DNA from: Gnetum montanum
Lineage: Eukaryota; Streptophyta; Gnetopsida; Gnetales; Gnetaceae
Assembly: GCA_015680685.1 (NCBI GenBank)
Contig: MNCI01003361.1
Coordinates: forward strand, 256,433 to 320,432
Direction of reading: 5' to 3'
Length of the DNA: 64,000 nt
This document shows, in pieces, positions 45,287 through 57,743 of this stretch. Position 1 is the stretch's first letter, and each line of letters begins with the position of its first letter. Position numbers and translations under genes: made by a program. Below the pieces are notes generated by a model. The model ran no database searches and had not been told where the DNA came from. It worked only from the letters and a program-made list of their open reading frames with translations.

Positions 45287-45500
45287 GTGATGCTAAAGGA
45301 AAGCCTAAGGTTAAAGGTCTTTTAAAAGGAAAAGAAAAGAGGCCAAGAGAAGGATAGAGGAGGATATGCCCATGGACAAATAGTAGCACATACAAGGATT
45401 AAAGCTCAAACATCATGTGTTTGCTATATTCATGGGTTGATGAGGAGTAATTTCAATGCATTCTTCAAGAATGTCTGCATAAAATAGAAGCATCAATGTA
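45287..45500 (+). pseudogene. Start of ORF2, element E, cut by element G
   Basis: Follows the acceptor-like ttgcag. The basic, Lys/Arg-rich start (about KGKPKVKGLLKGKEKRP, degenerate frame) resembles the ORF2 N-terminus; about 210 bp remain before G interrupts it. Weak on its own; position supports it. Confidence 0.45.
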
Positions 45501-46379
45501 TGATGAGCGGTAAGGTACCCCACCTAACCATATGAATCACAAGCATTCACACACAATCTAGTCAAATTCCATGGATGGGACTATTCATGGCATCTAGATT
45601 GTTATGTCTTGATCATAATTCGCTATCTTCCCACTTGAACTAGTGGTCACTTTGTCACATATGGTTTAGTCTAGAGTGAGACATATGATTCTTCATGTTG
45701 TTTCGGCCTTATGCTAGTCCTAATGATAATAAAGAAATCAATTATTTAAACTAATTAATAATGAAAAGGGAAGTCTAAACTAGCCTACGTGTAATGAGTA
45801 TCTATCTCTAACCTTCCATACACACCTTGGACTTCATGTAACTACTACTAGGATTACCAAGTGTATCGTTACTGGGCATACCAAATGATAATACTACAGG
45901 GTTATCAAGTAATTACACTTAAGCACTCATGATTAGTCATACTCATTCTGCTTAATGATAGAAATAATAAAGAGCAATAAATGATAAATATTAACTAAGG
46001 AAAATGGTAAGCATTTAAGTAATAAACAATAATAAAGCTAAGTGGATGCTGCAATGATGAAAGTAATTTCAATCTTTATTGCTGAACATGTAACGTGTCC
46101 AAGTACATTACACTTGAATAAAGACGCCGTACAATTGCTTAACATCACACTACGAGCATGCATTGGAAACAAACTAACAAAACTTCTCTATGTATGCTTG
46201 TAGAATATATTGAAATCTATATGTAAACTGTGCATCCAAGTGTGGTATTTATAGGCTAGCATGGAAGGGGCAATATTGAATCCCCAACATTGGAGGTTGT
46301 GCCCTGATATTAAATACGTGATAACACAGCTCGATATCAGATATTCGATATCAGAGCCTTATAAAAACATGACTCATCA
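45501..46379 (-). repeat. Element G 3' LTR
   Basis: Plus-strand TGATGAGCGG...gactcatca. Dyad GATATC-AGATATTC-GATATC (46333-46352). On the minus strand CCTATAAATACC (46244-46255) lies downstream of it. Polypurine tract complement tacccccactactaa follows (46380-46394). Confidence 0.94.
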
Positions 46380-46564
46380 TACCCCCACTACTAAATGAAA
46401 ATTCATCCTTGAGTAAACAAAATGAGGAACAAGTTCTTTACAAAATATTGGGAAGGTATGGGATTATTGACTAACTCTAATAAATACACAAACTGACTTT
46501 TTATGCCGTAACTTTGTTTTACAAAAATGGACATTACATGACAAAACAACAAAATTGGAGAAGC

Positions 46565-49320
46565 TTATGTAGTTCTTGGAGACGGTGGCTCTTCCATTGG
46601 TTACTTCCCTTTGTCATTAGGCTTCTAGAATTTGTAGCAATTTAGGAGCACCTGCAATTTCTCCTCATCCATTCTTAGGTCATGCACCATCTAGGATGAT
46701 GATTTGATGTGTGCTTGAATTGATACATCCCATGGAAACAACAATTGCAAGAACATCTGATTCACTTTCACATACCACATTGCGAATTGCCTTCATTCCT
46801 CTTCAAAAGCCTTGGCATTTTCTCTTAATTCATGATAATTTCTTAATCTCTTAGCTAGATCCAAGGCTACATCTCTTTGCCTATGGTAGCAAGCCTTAAT
46901 TGTTTCTAATTTTGAGTTTGCATGTGAAGTTTTTGTAGAAGATCTTTCCTATCTGCAAACTCTTTCTCATATAAGGCATAGGTGGATGCCACTTGTTGTT
47001 CCAGTTTATTTCTAGGCTGACCTATTGTTAACATGGCAACATTAGCATAGAAAAGATTAGTTAACACCATGTACTCTTTCAAATATTCAATCTGCAGGTC
47101 CTTGTTTTTCAATTCCACTTAGTGGACTAGGGCATAGCTATCTAAGGTGGGCTATTAGTCAGGATTCTATGCTAACATGGAGCTAATGTAGGCCTTTGCC
47201 ATATGCATTTCTTTCTCATTAATTTGTTTGTACATGCTGATCTGGTCCCAAAAGTGTTCTTTCAATTTTTCATGCTTCTTGGCCTCATTCTGTCACATGC
47301 TTATCTTAATTGTAGACTTTTGACATATTGTGTGTACCTCCTCCATTGAGAGGGTTCAATTCTCTCTAGCTAATTTGCTTATGTCTTGGTTGGTCCTCAC
47401 TAGTTTCTCCCTCAAGTGATGAACGCTCTTTTCCAAAATGTTTTTTGGCTTCTCAACGGTGGTCAACCTTGCATTGTTAGCAGCAAGTTGTTTATTTTCT
47501 CCCTATGTAGCAATCAATGCCTTCACATGAGCATATGCTTGGGCTTCAACAGCTGAGGCATTCCAAACTAATTTCTGATTTTCTTATTTAGCTGCTTTAT
47601 TCTGCTCAATCAATTGGCCCACCTACTCTATTTAAAATTGCTCAAATTGGCCAGGCGTAATGAATTGGGAAGGATCCATTCTTTCAACTCTTAGGGCAAT
47701 GAGCTCTAGTTATAATCAATGCACTTTTGCTTTTGCATGCTCTACCCTAGTCTTTGCCATGATCAATTTTTCCTTAGTGTCTATGAGATCAGATTGTACT
47801 ACAATGACATTGCTGGAGATGTTGAAGAGGGTTGTTGTAGCTTGCCCAGTTTGCAACAAACTATCAAGCACATCATCATGAGCCGTATGAGTCATCGAAG
47901 TCCTAGCTAACATTTGTGCATCTCTAGTTTTGGTTAAGTCCACCGACGGCACAACAAGCACATTGAAGGATTCTTTAATGTGATCTATTATTACTTCTAC
48001 TGTGCTTGCTACATCTTGGTGCTACATGACCATGATTGTGGCACCTTCTTCTATTTCAAGCATCACTTGGAAAGATGTGGCATTTCCAGAGATCTACTAT
48101 GCCCACTAGGCTTCTCCTCCTAATTGCAAAGAAATTTGCCCCCTTGATGGATCAGTAGAAACTGTAGGTTATTTTGCAACATCAATGACTCAAAAGAGGT
48201 TGGATTCATCCCTACTTCCCTAGCTGAGAGTTTTAGAAATTTGTTGCAGATGGCTCATTAAGGGCCTATAATCCTATGGTGGTGGTGGCAGAACTTACAT
48301 CTCTCACCGTTGCTCTAGTTCTTGCTTTGGCTCATTCTCTAGTTCTTGTTCTGGATCCTTCTCTAGTTCTTATTCTTGTTCATCATCAAGGTCTTTCCTT
48401 GGTGCTGTTGGTTTGAGAAAATCATAGAATGAAGCATTTTCAGCCCTTCTGGGAACATCATTGGTGTAACCTAGGATTTTGATGTGCTTGCATAGCTTTC
48501 TAATTAGGCAAGGAAATGGAAGTGTCAGTTTCCCTACCTTTCTTTCCTCTAACTACCATTGAATCTCCATGAAGTAGAATTGGGCAAGGTTGGCATTGTA
48601 TTTGTCCATCAAGATTGCACTTCCTTTGGCTATGTAGGTTGATATTATGTTGAGCCCTTTATTGGAAAAGAGACGGTATGTGCTAATTTTGAAATAGATT
48701 CTCTCTTTTAGAGTCAGCTCACTATATATTTTGTTTTCTTTGTTATATGCCTGCTTTAGCCACAACTTCCTTATTTTTGTGTTAGACCTTGTGGACAGGT
48801 GTGCTTCCTTGGCCTCCACATTTGGTATGTTCAATGCCTTTGCAATGGCCTTGACTAAGAAGGAAACAAAGACTTTGCCAATGTTGATAATGAATCCCTC
48901 CTCTTTATTGTGGTAGGATTGGTATGTCTCACTAAGGTATCATTTCCCACTTTTAGAAAGAATGTGCCATAAAGGTGATGCCTAAAGTTGAGCTTTGACT
49001 GCCTTAGCAAAAAATTCCATGAATGGCCCGAAGTTCATTTCCATGATGACTGTGGCCAACATGGATCGCTCCTGGATAGCCTAGAGGCATTCTTGGGATA
49101 ATGTGAGACATTGTCCTTGCACTTAACCCTCAAGTCCTGCAACCTTAACTCGAATTGACTACCCTGTAATAGGGGCATCTTGATGAATGCTAAATGATTG
49201 AGCCTCTTGTTCTTCATGCTTAGCTAGTGGGCTTTGTTCTCCTAGTCAGCCTTTGCCACCTCTTGAGCATTTGCTTGCATCCTATGAAGGTCCTTCTTTT
49301 CCTTCTCTTTTTGGAGCCAT
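46565..49320 (-). pseudogene. ORF2 coiled-coil protein, element G, degenerate
   Basis: The start codon at 49320 (MAPKREKEK...) has lost the AG of the acceptor seen elsewhere (gattggat before ATG). Globular region about 49080-48450: NIPNVEAKEAHLSTRS, KERIYFKISTYRLF, AILMDKYNANLAQFYF. Coiled coil about 47760-46900 (ELKNKDLQIEYLKEYMVL). Ends ...PRTT at 46565. Many stops; same family as A, C and F. Confidence 0.8.
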
Positions 49321-49615
49321 ATCCAATCAATCAAGGATTTGGTGTTACTAAGATGTTTTTAATTTATCATCAATAGGGTTATACCTTACTCATGTCCTTA
49401 GTTCCATTAGGTTCTTAGTTCATGTGATTGCAGAGTTAAGAAAAATTTTAAGAAAAATGTACAAAAAGTATTAACTTCTTTTATGACCCTTTGCAATTGG
49501 CTTCCTTTTCCTTATGTATGATGAATAATGACAAGCCTTAGGTGAGATAATTAAAGATTTTGGCATGCATAGAACTGATTATTAATTAAAATACTTAATT
49601 TTTTAGCATTCTTAC
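49321..49615 (-). other. Putative leader intron before ORF2, element G
   Basis: Donor AAGG|GTAAGAATG at 49615 is the same as in F. The acceptor next to the ATG appears mutated (no AG at 49321-49322), so splicing of this copy is doubtful. Confidence 0.35.
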
Positions 49616-49864
49616 CCTTATAGTACCTTCTAGGTGATAAAAATCTTGAAAAATTGGTGCAACTTTTCCACACAAGCATCCTCCTTCGACTAAATTGAAC
49701 ACTCTAGGATTAAATAGGTTCAAAAATCATGAAAATTGGAGTGGTATGGAGCAAGATATTGTGTGTGGAAGTTGGATGTGTAGAGCTCTTAGTTTAGAGA
49801 GAAAAATGCAAAAGCTCCCCTAGCTTTAATTGATGAGAATGAATTTTGAAGCATTGCGGGGGTC

Positions 49865-49908
49865 CTATTTATAGGTTTTTTTTAACTTGATATCAGGTAC
49901 CTGATATC
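49865..49908 (-). promoter_or_regulatory. Internal promoter upstream of ORF2, element G
   Basis: GATATCAGGTACCTGATATC (49889-49908) is a perfect 20-bp palindrome in 6-8-6 form. On the minus strand CTATAAATAG (49865-49874) follows 14 bp downstream. The half-sites are of the same GATATC-A type as this element's LTR (46333-46352). Best single example of the internal dyad promoter. Confidence 0.65.
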
Positions 49909-51385
49909 TTGGGTATTAAAATTACATCTCATGGGGTTCAACATGGAAAATGAAGCTTTTGTGATTGGTTGGAAGGTTTCATGTAAAGTTCAAAGTTCTG
50001 TGGTAAGTGAGAATTCATATTTAGGGATCAATAATGTTAGAAGATGGAATCGCAGGCATTAAGAGCTTTGGAAGATGTAAGAAAAGGACACTACACCCAT
50101 GATATAGAATGGATAGGTTGTATGATAAGGGAAGGTGTTGAAATTGACATTTAGGCACTTCAAAGGTTCAAGATGATGCAGTTGTGTTAGACAAGTATAA
50201 GTTACAAAAATTATACAAGTGGGTCACAAAGCAGGCTCTAGCCCTTAATTCCCTTGTATAACCACATCTAAAAATGTTCATAGGCACCAAACGGGTTGAA
50301 TGCAATGCATACTTGTTGAACAGAACATACATGTTAGAACCACCAATTTGATATAATAACTCTATGTTACACACAACCATAGGTTATGATCATACAAATA
50401 GTGAGATGAGATGGATTTTAGAAAGGATTGTAGAAATTGGGATGTGAGGTGCATTACCATAGGCATAATGAATCCTTATGTGTTATTAATGGTTAAAGTA
50501 ATCATTAGCCCTTCTTTTCAAGACTGAAACCAAATTCAAACCACTTTCTAGTGACATCACATTATTTTATCTCTGTAATTGACAACCATAAGACTACCGC
50601 CATTGCAAGGAGTAGAATCACTTAGGATTTTGTCCAAGGAAGGGGTTTATTCATGGCATTCTTCTCTCTCTCTTCTTTCTTTTTCTTTAAATTTTTGAGA
50701 AGCCACCAACGCTTAGGCATGGGTAACATGTATTTCTAGTGGAATCCTCTAAAACTTATTTTGTGCCCTTTTATTTTATTTTTATTTTTATTTGTGTCAA
50801 CCTTACCAGAGGACTACCTTTAGGCATGGGTAACATGTCTTTCTAGTGACACGGTAAGGTAACACTTATTTTACTCTTACTCATTTTTCATGAGATCTAC
50901 AAGGATATAATTACAATCTTAGTAACATGATAGAACATAAAAAAGTAATCCAAGAGAATCCAGAAATCCCCTTGATGTCACACCCTTTGCATTCCCACTT
51001 GGTTCCTCACTTTTCTATAGAAGCATAATGATTATGAGTTTATTCTTAGTTTGATGATGAAAAAGAATATCATTATGACCATGGTAAGAACCTCTTATTG
51101 ATGGGATGGATGGATGGATGATCTGGTCTCATTGTCCAAATAATCAGTCCCTCATGACTTTGACAACATAGAGAAAACCCCACCTCAATGGACTACTTCT
51201 TGTTGTTTTATTCGCAAACGAGAAAATTGACAAAGGAAATGAAAACAAAGTGTGGAAAAAGTTGAATAGAATGGGAAATGTTTGTATTAAAAAAATAAGA
51301 AAATGATAAAAAATTGTAAAACAAAAAGATGAAAAACACTCATTAATTCTTGATTTTAAGATTGGGCATCTCCCCCATGACTAAT
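49909..51385 (-). other. Untranslated spacer, element G
   Basis: Conserved block 50216-50288. Duplicated phrase 'aggcatgggtaacatgt.tttctagtg' at about 50716-50742 and 50822-50848. Further family stretches at 50975-51000 and 51100-51170. PPT-like motif (rc) at 51369-51384 closes the upstream coding region. Confidence 0.6.
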
Positions 51386-51399
51386 TTTATGACCACACA

Positions 51400-51965
51400 T
51401 TCAAGAGATGGACTACACAATCCCCTTGTTATACACCACTGGTTTCCCAACTATCGCCATTACTAATTTAATTAATTTTGTGGTAGCACATCTAACATTT
51501 GTGATAGTCTCATTTGGATCATTCGGAGATGTATCTTCATCTGGACTTAGAGGTATTTCTATTTTGGAGAATCTAGATGTATTTGCTTCTTCTTCTTGAT
51601 TTTCTATTTTAATTCTCGGGTATCCATGTTTCATATCCTCTTCTGCTGTATAATCAAATTGTAAGATATCTGTGTCTAAGTCCTTTGTTTGGTCCATTTT
51701 CTTAAGTCTAGAACTAATAAGAAAATTAGTTTCTTCCATGCATCTTTGAAATAGTTTTATATTCTCATTTTCAAGCCACTGGGTGTCTTCTTGTTTAGTG
51801 GCTACTATATAGACTAGTTTTTACTCCCATACTTGTTCCTTAGCTTTGTTATAGGTTGTGTTAATATTTTGAATTTCTAGCCCACAACTACATCCTTTTT
51901 CATTATTAGTGATGCATGGAGGTTTTTGTCTCTCCACAATGATGTGCTCATTGTTTCTATCCTAT
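51400..51965 (-). pseudogene. Protease-region C-terminal remnant, element G
   Basis: The frame contains PPCITNNEKGCSCGLEIQN (about 51930-51870), aligning with CITYSDTGCDC in H just downstream of its protease domain, and ends near SRFSKIEIPLSPDEDTSPND (split) at 51413-51570. The protease core itself (DSG motif) is absent, apparently deleted, as in E. Confidence 0.55.
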
Positions 51966-54153
51966 GTTGGAGTGGTGATGGTTGTTGGCTTTTGCGTATG
52001 ATTAGGAGATGTTGTTCTCACAAGAAAGGGTGTTTCACTAGATTGGCCTTGTGCTAGTTTTGATGTGCTAATAGGTCTACATGTTTTGTGCTTATGCATG
52101 GGAATTGTCCTAAAGAAAGGACATTTCTCAAGTTGTGGTTGAGATCTACTAGCATTATCATTTTCGTGTATGTTCACAGTACAAGCACATTCTTTCATTG
52201 ATGTTGTGGTGCTAAACCTTCCTGTGTTGTTGGCAAGGACATGTGATGGAGGGAAGTATGAGAATATTAAGGATATGAAGGAGGCTGAGAGGTGTGAGGT
52301 GATGATCCTTAAGAAGATGTTGCAGGTTGATGATATTCAGGACAGTGATAGTAGTGATTTGAGGTAGAGGAAGTAGAACTAGTTGGGAAAACAAGTTGTT
52401 GAACGTAGTATCTAGATGGGTCTAGCTTGTAGTAAGGGTAGTGCTAGTTTGATGATGGCCTTCCCCATGACTGTGGGTTTTTCCACTACAGTTGACAATA
52501 GTGTTGAGGCTGGTAAGAAGTCCCACTAGGATAGTACAATTGGTTGTTGGACTGTCTATAATTACCTTGTGAGAAAGGTAATTTCCTAGGCATTTTCTTT
52601 TGTATGAACTTGGGATTCAATGCAAAAGCCCAATATTCATGTAAATGTAACATGACTGGGAAATAGCCCTTTGGATGGTCATATAGGTAAATGTCACATC
52701 CATCATCTTCTTTTGTGGTTGAGCCTATAGCCTCTTCTTCTACAGCTATTGTCCCTTTTTATTAATAAGTGTTCCTAGCTATTTCTTTATTCTTTTTCCT
52801 CCTCTTGTTTTGATCACTTGATTCATTTTGTATTACTCTCTCCTCTATGGTTTTTATGTGAGTTGTAACTTTGTCATTCATCAGCTCTCACATCTTATCT
52901 AGCCTTTCTTCAAGCTCATCAATAGACTTTTTTATTAACAAGGTTTCTTTTGAAATCACCTCATTGAGAGCTATCTCTTTTTCCTTATCATAGATATGGG
53001 CCATTTTCTTTTGAAGTGTTGTATCCCAGTTATTTTCCTCTACATTATCTCGTTTACATAGCTCTCTTTCTTCTTTCGCCATCTTCTTGATTAGCCTTTG
53101 TATTTGATGGGCTTTTAATTTGTATAATCGACCTTGGGCATAAATCCCAAGGGTCTCTCTAGTTTGACTATGAAGCCCATCTATGATGTGGAAAAGTTTC
53201 TCTTCTTGAGAGAAACTATGGCCTAGACATCTATACAATAGAGAATAGTATCTATCTAGGGCCATATCCAAGGGTTCATGTTGTTCCTATTTCCATCCTT
53301 GGATTTGTTTTCTGAGGTTGGAAATCCTCGCATAGGTTTGGTATTTCTTGTTGGAGGGTTCCAACATTGTGAACCGCCTATGGATTAAGTTTGGTTTTAA
53401 CGATCTATACCACACTTCAACTTTGTCTATTAGTGTCCTTGGAAAGAGCTTAAGATTTTGCCACTCACTTTCAACATTTTGGAAGATGTAGGCATCATGG
53501 AAAGCTTGTAAATGATGTTGTGGATTAGAATTATAGCCTCCCACAAATTTAGAGATGTTATTCATATCAAGCCTTTTGATGTGACCTTTCCTTCGATGCC
53601 TATGGGGTATTTTAACTACCTTTGTAAGCTGCATCATGCTCTTAGTGGCCAACAAGGGTTCACCATTATTAGACATGTCATGGTAAAAATTTTTATTTCT
53701 ATTTGTCTAATTGTAACTATCTTGTCTATGCTCATTTTGATATCTTTGTTTTGCGCTTGGTTTTAATTTCTTTCTTTATCTCAACCCCATAGTGGAGCTC
53801 TATCTTTATACTTACATTCATCTTTGTCAGAATTAGATGTTGAAGAGGAAGAGAAAGATGAGGAGCTAGGAGAATTGCCATGGCTTCTATAATTCTCCCT
53901 TTGGTCCTTTGATTTATCTTTTTTAGGTTTTTAGGAGGTCCTAGGCCTTGAGGCCCTTCCCAATCTAGGACTTACTCCATCTCCTTTAGGATTGTCTGCC
54001 TTATGTGAATGTAGTCCTTAAGTGTTGTTAGGGTGGTAATGAACATATGAAATCCTTGCATGAGGTTGGTCACTCCAATTTTCTTCAATATGTATCTCAT
54101 TAGTTCTCCAATGAATGTTCTCTTCATATGATGCATTATCGCTTCCATGTGAA
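51966..54153 (-). pseudogene. gag: Gag (ORF1), element G, degenerate
   Basis: N-terminal part from about 54153 (degenerate frames). Core frame at 53676-52888 has one TAG at 53272-53274 (WK-stop-EQHEP; Gln in A). Landmarks LFPRTLIDKVEVWY, LKPNLIHRR, QTYARISNLRKQIQGWK, FSQEEKLFHIIDGL. The zinc knuckle near 52690 reads CDIYLYDHPKG, its second Cys replaced. Pro/Tyr-rich tail to about 51970. Confidence 0.83.
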
Positions 54154-54268
54154 AGAGATATTATTGTTAGTTTATGATGTGTCTAATTTAATATTTTCTG
54201 AAAGATAAATCATTAATGCATTTACAACGATTGTGTATAATATAACTAATCTAGATAATTAGCACCAT

Positions 54269-54286
54269 CCCTGGCAACAGTGCCAA
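54269..54286 (-). other. Primer-binding site, element G
   Basis: Plus strand ccctggcaacagtgccaa; complement TTGGCACTGTTGCCAGGG, close to the tRNA-Asp complement. Confidence 0.85.
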
Positions 54287-54950
54287 TGATAAGTGATGAG
54301 GTACCCCTTACATCCAACCATACGAATCATAAGTGTTCATGCACGATTTGGTCAAATTCTGTGAATGAGACTAGTTGTGGCATCTAGATCATTATGTCTT
54401 GATTGTAGTTTGTTTTCTTCCTACTTGGACCAGTGGTAGCTTTGTTAGGTATGGTTTTGTCTAGAGTGAGGCATATGATTCTTGATGTTCTTTCAGCCTT
54501 ATGCAAGTCCTAATGATAATAAAGAAATCAATTATTCAAACTAATTAACAATGGAAAGTAAATTCTAAATTAGCCTATGTGTGATGTGTATTCATTTCTA
54601 ACCTTGCATACATGCCTTAGACTTTGTGTAACTACTGTTGGGATTACCAACTGTACCATTACTGGGCATACCAAATGATAACACTACTGGGTTACGAAGT
54701 AATTACACTTGAGCACTCATGATTAGTTGTACTCATTCTGCTAAATGATAGAAATAATAAAGAGTAATAAATGATAAATGTTAACTAAGGAAAATAGTAA
54801 GCATTTAAGTAATTAACAATAATAAAGCTAAGTGGTGTTGTAATGGTGAAATTAATCTCAATCTTTATTTTCAAAAATGTAACGTTTCCAAGTACATCAC
54901 ACTCGAATAAGAATGCCATACAATTGCTTAACATCACACTGCAGACATGC
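54287..54950 (-). repeat. Element G 5' LTR, first segment
   Basis: TGATAAGTGATGAG start; collinear with 45501-46162 of the other LTR. Broken at 'gcagacatgc' by H; the remainder is 61908-62111. Confidence 0.93.
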
Positions 54951-55768
54951 TAATGAGTGGTGAGGCACCCCTACACTCAACCATATGAATATGAGCATCT
55001 CACGCGCGATCCGGTCGAACTCCAAGGACTAAGTGCTTACATGCCTTATGGAACACTTAAGGTTAATCAATCGTTGTCTTCCCAGACTTACTTGTATTGT
55101 CACATTTGTATGGTTAAGTAAGTCTGAGGTATATGATTTTCAAGTCTTTTATCTTTTTATCGCCTATGCTAAGAGAGGAAAGGGTGAAGAGACTAAGTAA
55201 CTAACTTTCACTAACTAAGCTTTAATCGTCCTACCATCAGTATCCGGTCCCACTTGCCGTACACACTCTAAACCAGTGCAACGCTACTGGGATTACCAAA
55301 TGCTATTCGTTACTGAGTTACCAGGTGTAGCACACGTGCTCGAAGCGGTCATACTGAATGCACTTAACTAGGAGAGTTGAGGGTTGAGAGTGATTAATTG
55401 TCTAAGAAAGAAATTAAACATTTAACAATAATTAAAGTCCTATTTAGCTTAGTCCATATGCTGCAAGGTTTATCAGAAAGTTTGTCTTTATTGCCGTACA
55501 CAATTGTGTGCTCAGGTACAAATTGCTCGAATAAAGATCCGTTCACTTTGAGACTCCTACTGCGGGCACATGGAAATTATTCTATCTCTGGAATGGTAAA
55601 ACTGCCAGAGTTTAGCTAAGGGTCTAGATTTAGATAATATTACAAGGGAAAGATACCTCTTATTTATAGACAAGGTGATGGGTTGCGATATCGCGTACGC
55701 GATATCGCAAGGATAGACGCGATATCACGTATGCGATATCGCGGCCCATGCGATATCGCATCCCATGA
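54951..55768 (-). repeat. Element H 3' LTR with canonical dyads
   Basis: Plus-strand TAATGAGTGG...tcccatga (both outer ends one base off TG/CA). Perfect palindrome GATATCGCGTACGCGATATC at 55687-55706, second dyad GATATC-ACGTATGC-GATATC at 55721-55740, single GATATC at 55752. Minus-strand TCTATAAATAAGAGG near 55660-55674. Confidence 0.93.
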
Positions 55769-57743
55769 TACCCCCATGACTGAATGAAAACTCGTCCTCG
55801 AGTTCCTTACAAAATATTGGGAAGGTATGGGATTATTGACTTGAATGATACTAATGGTGAATGGGGTGACATGTGAACGGATCATCATTACAATACATGA
55901 CAAAAGTTAGTGTTCACGACAACAAGAGTGAACACTATACATATTTGACATCCAGCCTTACTTGGCAGCTGGGATAGAAGAGAGAAGAGAGAGAGAGAAG
56001 AAGAAGTTTGTTGCTGCCAACGCTAAGATTGTGCTATTCGTTGTTCATCCATAAGCGTGCCATCAATCTCGTTCCTTGCATAACTGCTTCAGCATCAGTC
56101 CATTCCAAGTGTTTCTTCCAGATCCCATCCATTGGTGTATTATTGCCATCTGCACACACAACACAGTCTTATATTAACAAGGGTAAATGAATCATAATGC
56201 AAGTGATACCTTGCTTCGGTGTAAGGTCCATTGGTTGAGTTGTGATATGGCTGATACAGATCTGGAGATATAATGCTGGTGGTAATCAAAAAAATTGGAC
56301 TAGGACCCCCATGACTAAGAGCAAACCTCTAGTAGCAAAAGAATGGAGAAAAGATAAAGAATAAGAAAGATGGAGAAAGAAACAATGGGAACATCGATAA
56401 AATGGATGTCAAATATGGACATGAAAAAAATAAATGGTGATTGTGGAAATTTTTAAGGGAAAGAAGTTAACGGATGCACCAAATAGGAATGTTAGTGGGT
56501 CCTCCCCAAAGTAGGCTCATGCCCTTAATGCCCTGACAATCCCACATTCAAAGAGTTCGTAGGCTCTAAGAATGTCATTTGGAAACAAGAGTTAAGGTCT
56601 TAACCACAAGAGTTTACCAAAAAGAAAACAATGCATCCACCAAAATATGGACTATTGATACAATCGGCAATGAGGTGATAAATGGAGAAAGAAGGATGGA
56701 AAGAAGAGAATGGAATGGAATCTCAAGAACAAGGTGGTGTACAGCCCCTTGTGTATTAATGGTTAATGTGACTTACTAGATCTCTTCCAAATCCAGCCTC
56801 AAACAAACCACATCCAGTGACTTCGCATTAATACATTTGGCCAATCCATCCACCCAAAGTAACAAGAATGCCTTCACCACAGAGCCACCACCATTCCGAC
56901 GAAACGAAAGAGGAGAAAGTAAGAAGCGAGAAGGGCCTTAGTTAGAGGGAACATGTTTATTTTAGTTTCATAACCAGTGCTTGTAGCCCAATTGATTATT
57001 TCTTCTAAGGGGTGTGCTTTGAATTCTCACTGTTTTTTTTATGTTTTTGCATGAGAACCACACCATGCAAAGACTTATCATTTTTATTTGCTCAGCTTCC
57101 CGTAATGTGGCAACGTTGGAATGGTAAGAAAACTCAAGAAGAAAACATCCAAGCACCCAAGAGAATGGCTAGCACAAGTGCATCAAATCCCCTTGAAGTC
57201 ACACCCTTTTCAATCCTTGAGTCCTTCCTTAGTTTGAGAAATGCCCAGTCACTGATTCGTTGATAGTTCTTATTATTGAGAAAGGGACTGTACAGTTCCA
57301 AGTCAAGAGAGACCATAGAATTTTATGGATGTATGGATGAAGTGGACTCATTGCCTGTGATATCAAAAGAACCATACCTTAGTATCAACATCATAAGTTA
57401 AAGGTAAACACCAAACATAAGTAATCAATGGAATATAGTTCATACCACCATCAGGAGCACTTATTAGGTGACGAATCAAACAAAATAATCAAACACACAA
57501 AGAAATGAAAAAGTATAAACGATGTTGTAAAACAAAAACAAGAAAAGTTAAAGAAATTTGTAAAACAAAAATGTGTAAAACAAAAACTTAAAAAGGAATT
57601 GAGGGACTCAATTGATCAGCATAGGTGGCCATCTCCCCCATGACTGAGTTGAAAGGAGGAGATTCGAAATAGTGAGCAAGGTCATTCTCTCTCCGATGTG
57701 TGATGTGCATTGACTATTCTAGATTCATGATAAGGGTCAGTTG
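55769..57743 (-). other. Element H 3' untranslated region with a truncated ORF2 cassette
   Basis: The 3' module is next to the LTR (PPT complement 55769-55783). On the minus strand an acceptor-like tgtgtgtgcag lies directly before ATG 56149, and a PPT-like motif at 56303-56320 matches the one 5' of the leader intron in A and F. Only about 380 bp lie between that ATG and the PPT, with no ORF2 similarity. This looks like the ORF2 cassette with its coding part lost. Conserved spacer block 56494-56566; other shared stretches 56970-57090 and 57185-57220. PPT-like motif at 57629-57648 follows the gag-pro end. Confidence 0.6.

Noticed and set aside
50676-50850. Duplicated 'aggcatgggtaacatgt' phrase as a separate insertion
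   Set aside because: Two short copies only, inside the shared spacer of G; no ends or target duplication.
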